Of a stretch of 40,980 nucleotides of DNA, positions 40,658 through 40,980 are shown piece by piece. The stretch lies in contig NZ_JAEMHM010000032.1 in assembly GCF_016458275.1 (NCBI RefSeq), forward strand, positions 1 to 40,980, read 5' to 3'. The position numbers were made by a program, and so were the translations under genes. A model generated the notes under the pieces. That model searched no databases and had not been told where the DNA came from. It was given only the letters and a program-made list of their open reading frames with translations. Source of the stretch: Geomesophilobacter sediminis (GTDB lineage: Bacteria > Desulfobacterota > Desulfuromonadia > Geobacterales > Geobacteraceae). Positions within the stretch are counted from its first letter, which is position 1. Every line of letters starts with the position of its first letter.

Positions 40658-40980
40658 TTACCACCGGCAGCAGGTGATGTCGGCGCGAAAGCAGAAAAGA
40701 CCAAAAGGACACCTGATGTAGCCGATGGGGCATTTACAAAATCCTTTACACGCCCCCTGATGACATCGATGTGTGTCTTTCTGCCAGGTGGTCCCCTTAG
40801 CTTCGCAGGTGGTCCCCTTAGCTTCGCAGATGGTCCCCTTAGTTTCGCAGAGGGTCCCCTTAGTTTCGCAGAGGGTCTCCTTAGTTTCGCAGAGGGCCTC
40901 CTTAGTTTCGCAGAGGGTCTCCTTAGTTTCGCAGAGGGTCTCCTTAGTTTCGCAGAGGGTCTCCTTAGTTTCGCAGAGGG
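40658..40980 (-). CDS. Cysteine-rich heptapeptide-repeat protein, C-terminal part (partial)
   Basis: On the minus strand an open frame enters from the right edge and ends at TAA 40660-40658, giving about 107 residues. The first 63 are nine heptapeptides of consensus [LIT]CE[TA]K[GE]T, one per 21-bp DNA unit. They are followed by a unique tail of 44 residues with eight more Cys (around RCHQGACKGFCKCPIGY, RCPFGLFC and TCCRW). Seventeen Cys in about 107 residues suggests a disulfide-rich secreted peptide or a metal-binding protein. No CXXCH haem motif is present. The plus strand is also open through the array, so the coding strand is not proven. The start lies outside the window, and I do not recognise the family. 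Confidence 0.45.
   Translation of the reverse strand, partial: LCETKETLCETKETLCETKETLCETKEALCETKETLCETKGTLCETKGTICEAKGTTCEAKGTTWQKDTHRCHQGACKGFCKCPIGYIRCPFGLFCFRADITCCRW
40790..40980. repeat. 21-bp tandem repeat array, at least 9 units, running off the window
   Basis: Units of 21 bp (consensus GGTCTCCTTAGTTTCGCAGA plus G) begin at 40790 and repeat exactly in register: 40790, 40811, 40832, 40853, 40874, 40895, 40916, 40937 and 40958. The two leftmost units carry CTTCG and a different last base, and the right-hand ones converge on one sequence. Because 21 is a multiple of three, each strand encodes a heptapeptide repeat in the open frames. Confidence 0.98.

Noticed and set aside
40790-40980. 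CRISPR array
   Set aside because: The units are contiguous 21-mers with no spacers, and no cas genes are present.

Overview
The window looks like a piece of chromosome from a Geobacter/Geomonas-type bacterium (Desulfuromonadota, formerly Deltaproteobacteria). The reasons are the high GC content, the hsp20-lon-thiL order, a CFI-box C-terminal protein, a small siroheme protein of the assimilatory-type sulfite reductase family, a stand-alone MCP/CheW/CheA/CheR set and many PAS/GGDEF signalling proteins. I see no insertion sequence, prophage, integrase or CRISPR array. This taxonomic placement is by recognition and not by a search.

Layout. 1-2.7 kb: the end of an unknown gene, then a leftward pair encoding a CFI-box surface protein and a small outer-membrane beta-barrel. 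2.8-5.3 kb: a leftward secreted TPR protein with a lysine-rich tail and a long leader. 5.3-9.2 kb: rightward hsp20-lon-thiL, meeting a leftward yjbQ tail to tail. 9.75-11.2 kb: folK, a small YHS membrane protein and a transaldolase-like gene, from an apparently leaderless promoter. 11.4-15.6 kb: a leftward DedA gene diverging from a CBS-type pyrophosphatase coupled to a homocysteine methyltransferase/methylene-THF reductase fusion. 15.7-18.5 kb: siroheme protein, ttcA and a membrane polyferredoxin. 18.8-22 kb: leftward dksA-like, rimO, yajQ and lolA. 22.2-26.7 kb: leftward cheR-mcp-cheW-cheA. 26.8-29.7 kb: leftward aminotransferase, a short leader transcript, and SH3-like, cupin and VOC genes. 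29.8-32.8 kb: rightward thiolase-like protein and a membrane GGDEF protein. 33-34.5 kb: a leftward mercuric-reductase-like flavoprotein. 34.9-39.5 kb: a rightward membrane PAS histidine kinase overlapping a REC-PAS-GGDEF response regulator. 39.6-41 kb: leftward tRNA-Lys, a lipoprotein, and the end of a cysteine-rich heptapeptide-repeat reading frame running off the window.

The operons show much translational coupling (ATGA, GTGA and TGATG overlaps). Intergenic DNA carries at least three dispersed palindromic repeat families, an 8-bp tandem array (15 units) and a 21-bp tandem array (at least 9 units).

The signals most worth a second look are: (1) the right-edge 21-bp array, which reads leftward as heptapeptides with one Cys each and continues into a Cys-rich C-terminus; (2) a promoter, a 21-codon reading frame with five successive Ala codons and an intrinsic terminator placed just before an AlaA-like aminotransferase, which looks like an alanine attenuator; (3) a perfect 17-bp dyad filling the spacer of a promoter; (4) a thiolase-fold protein with Ser in place of the nucleophilic Cys; and (5) a chemotaxis operon with no cheY or cheB.
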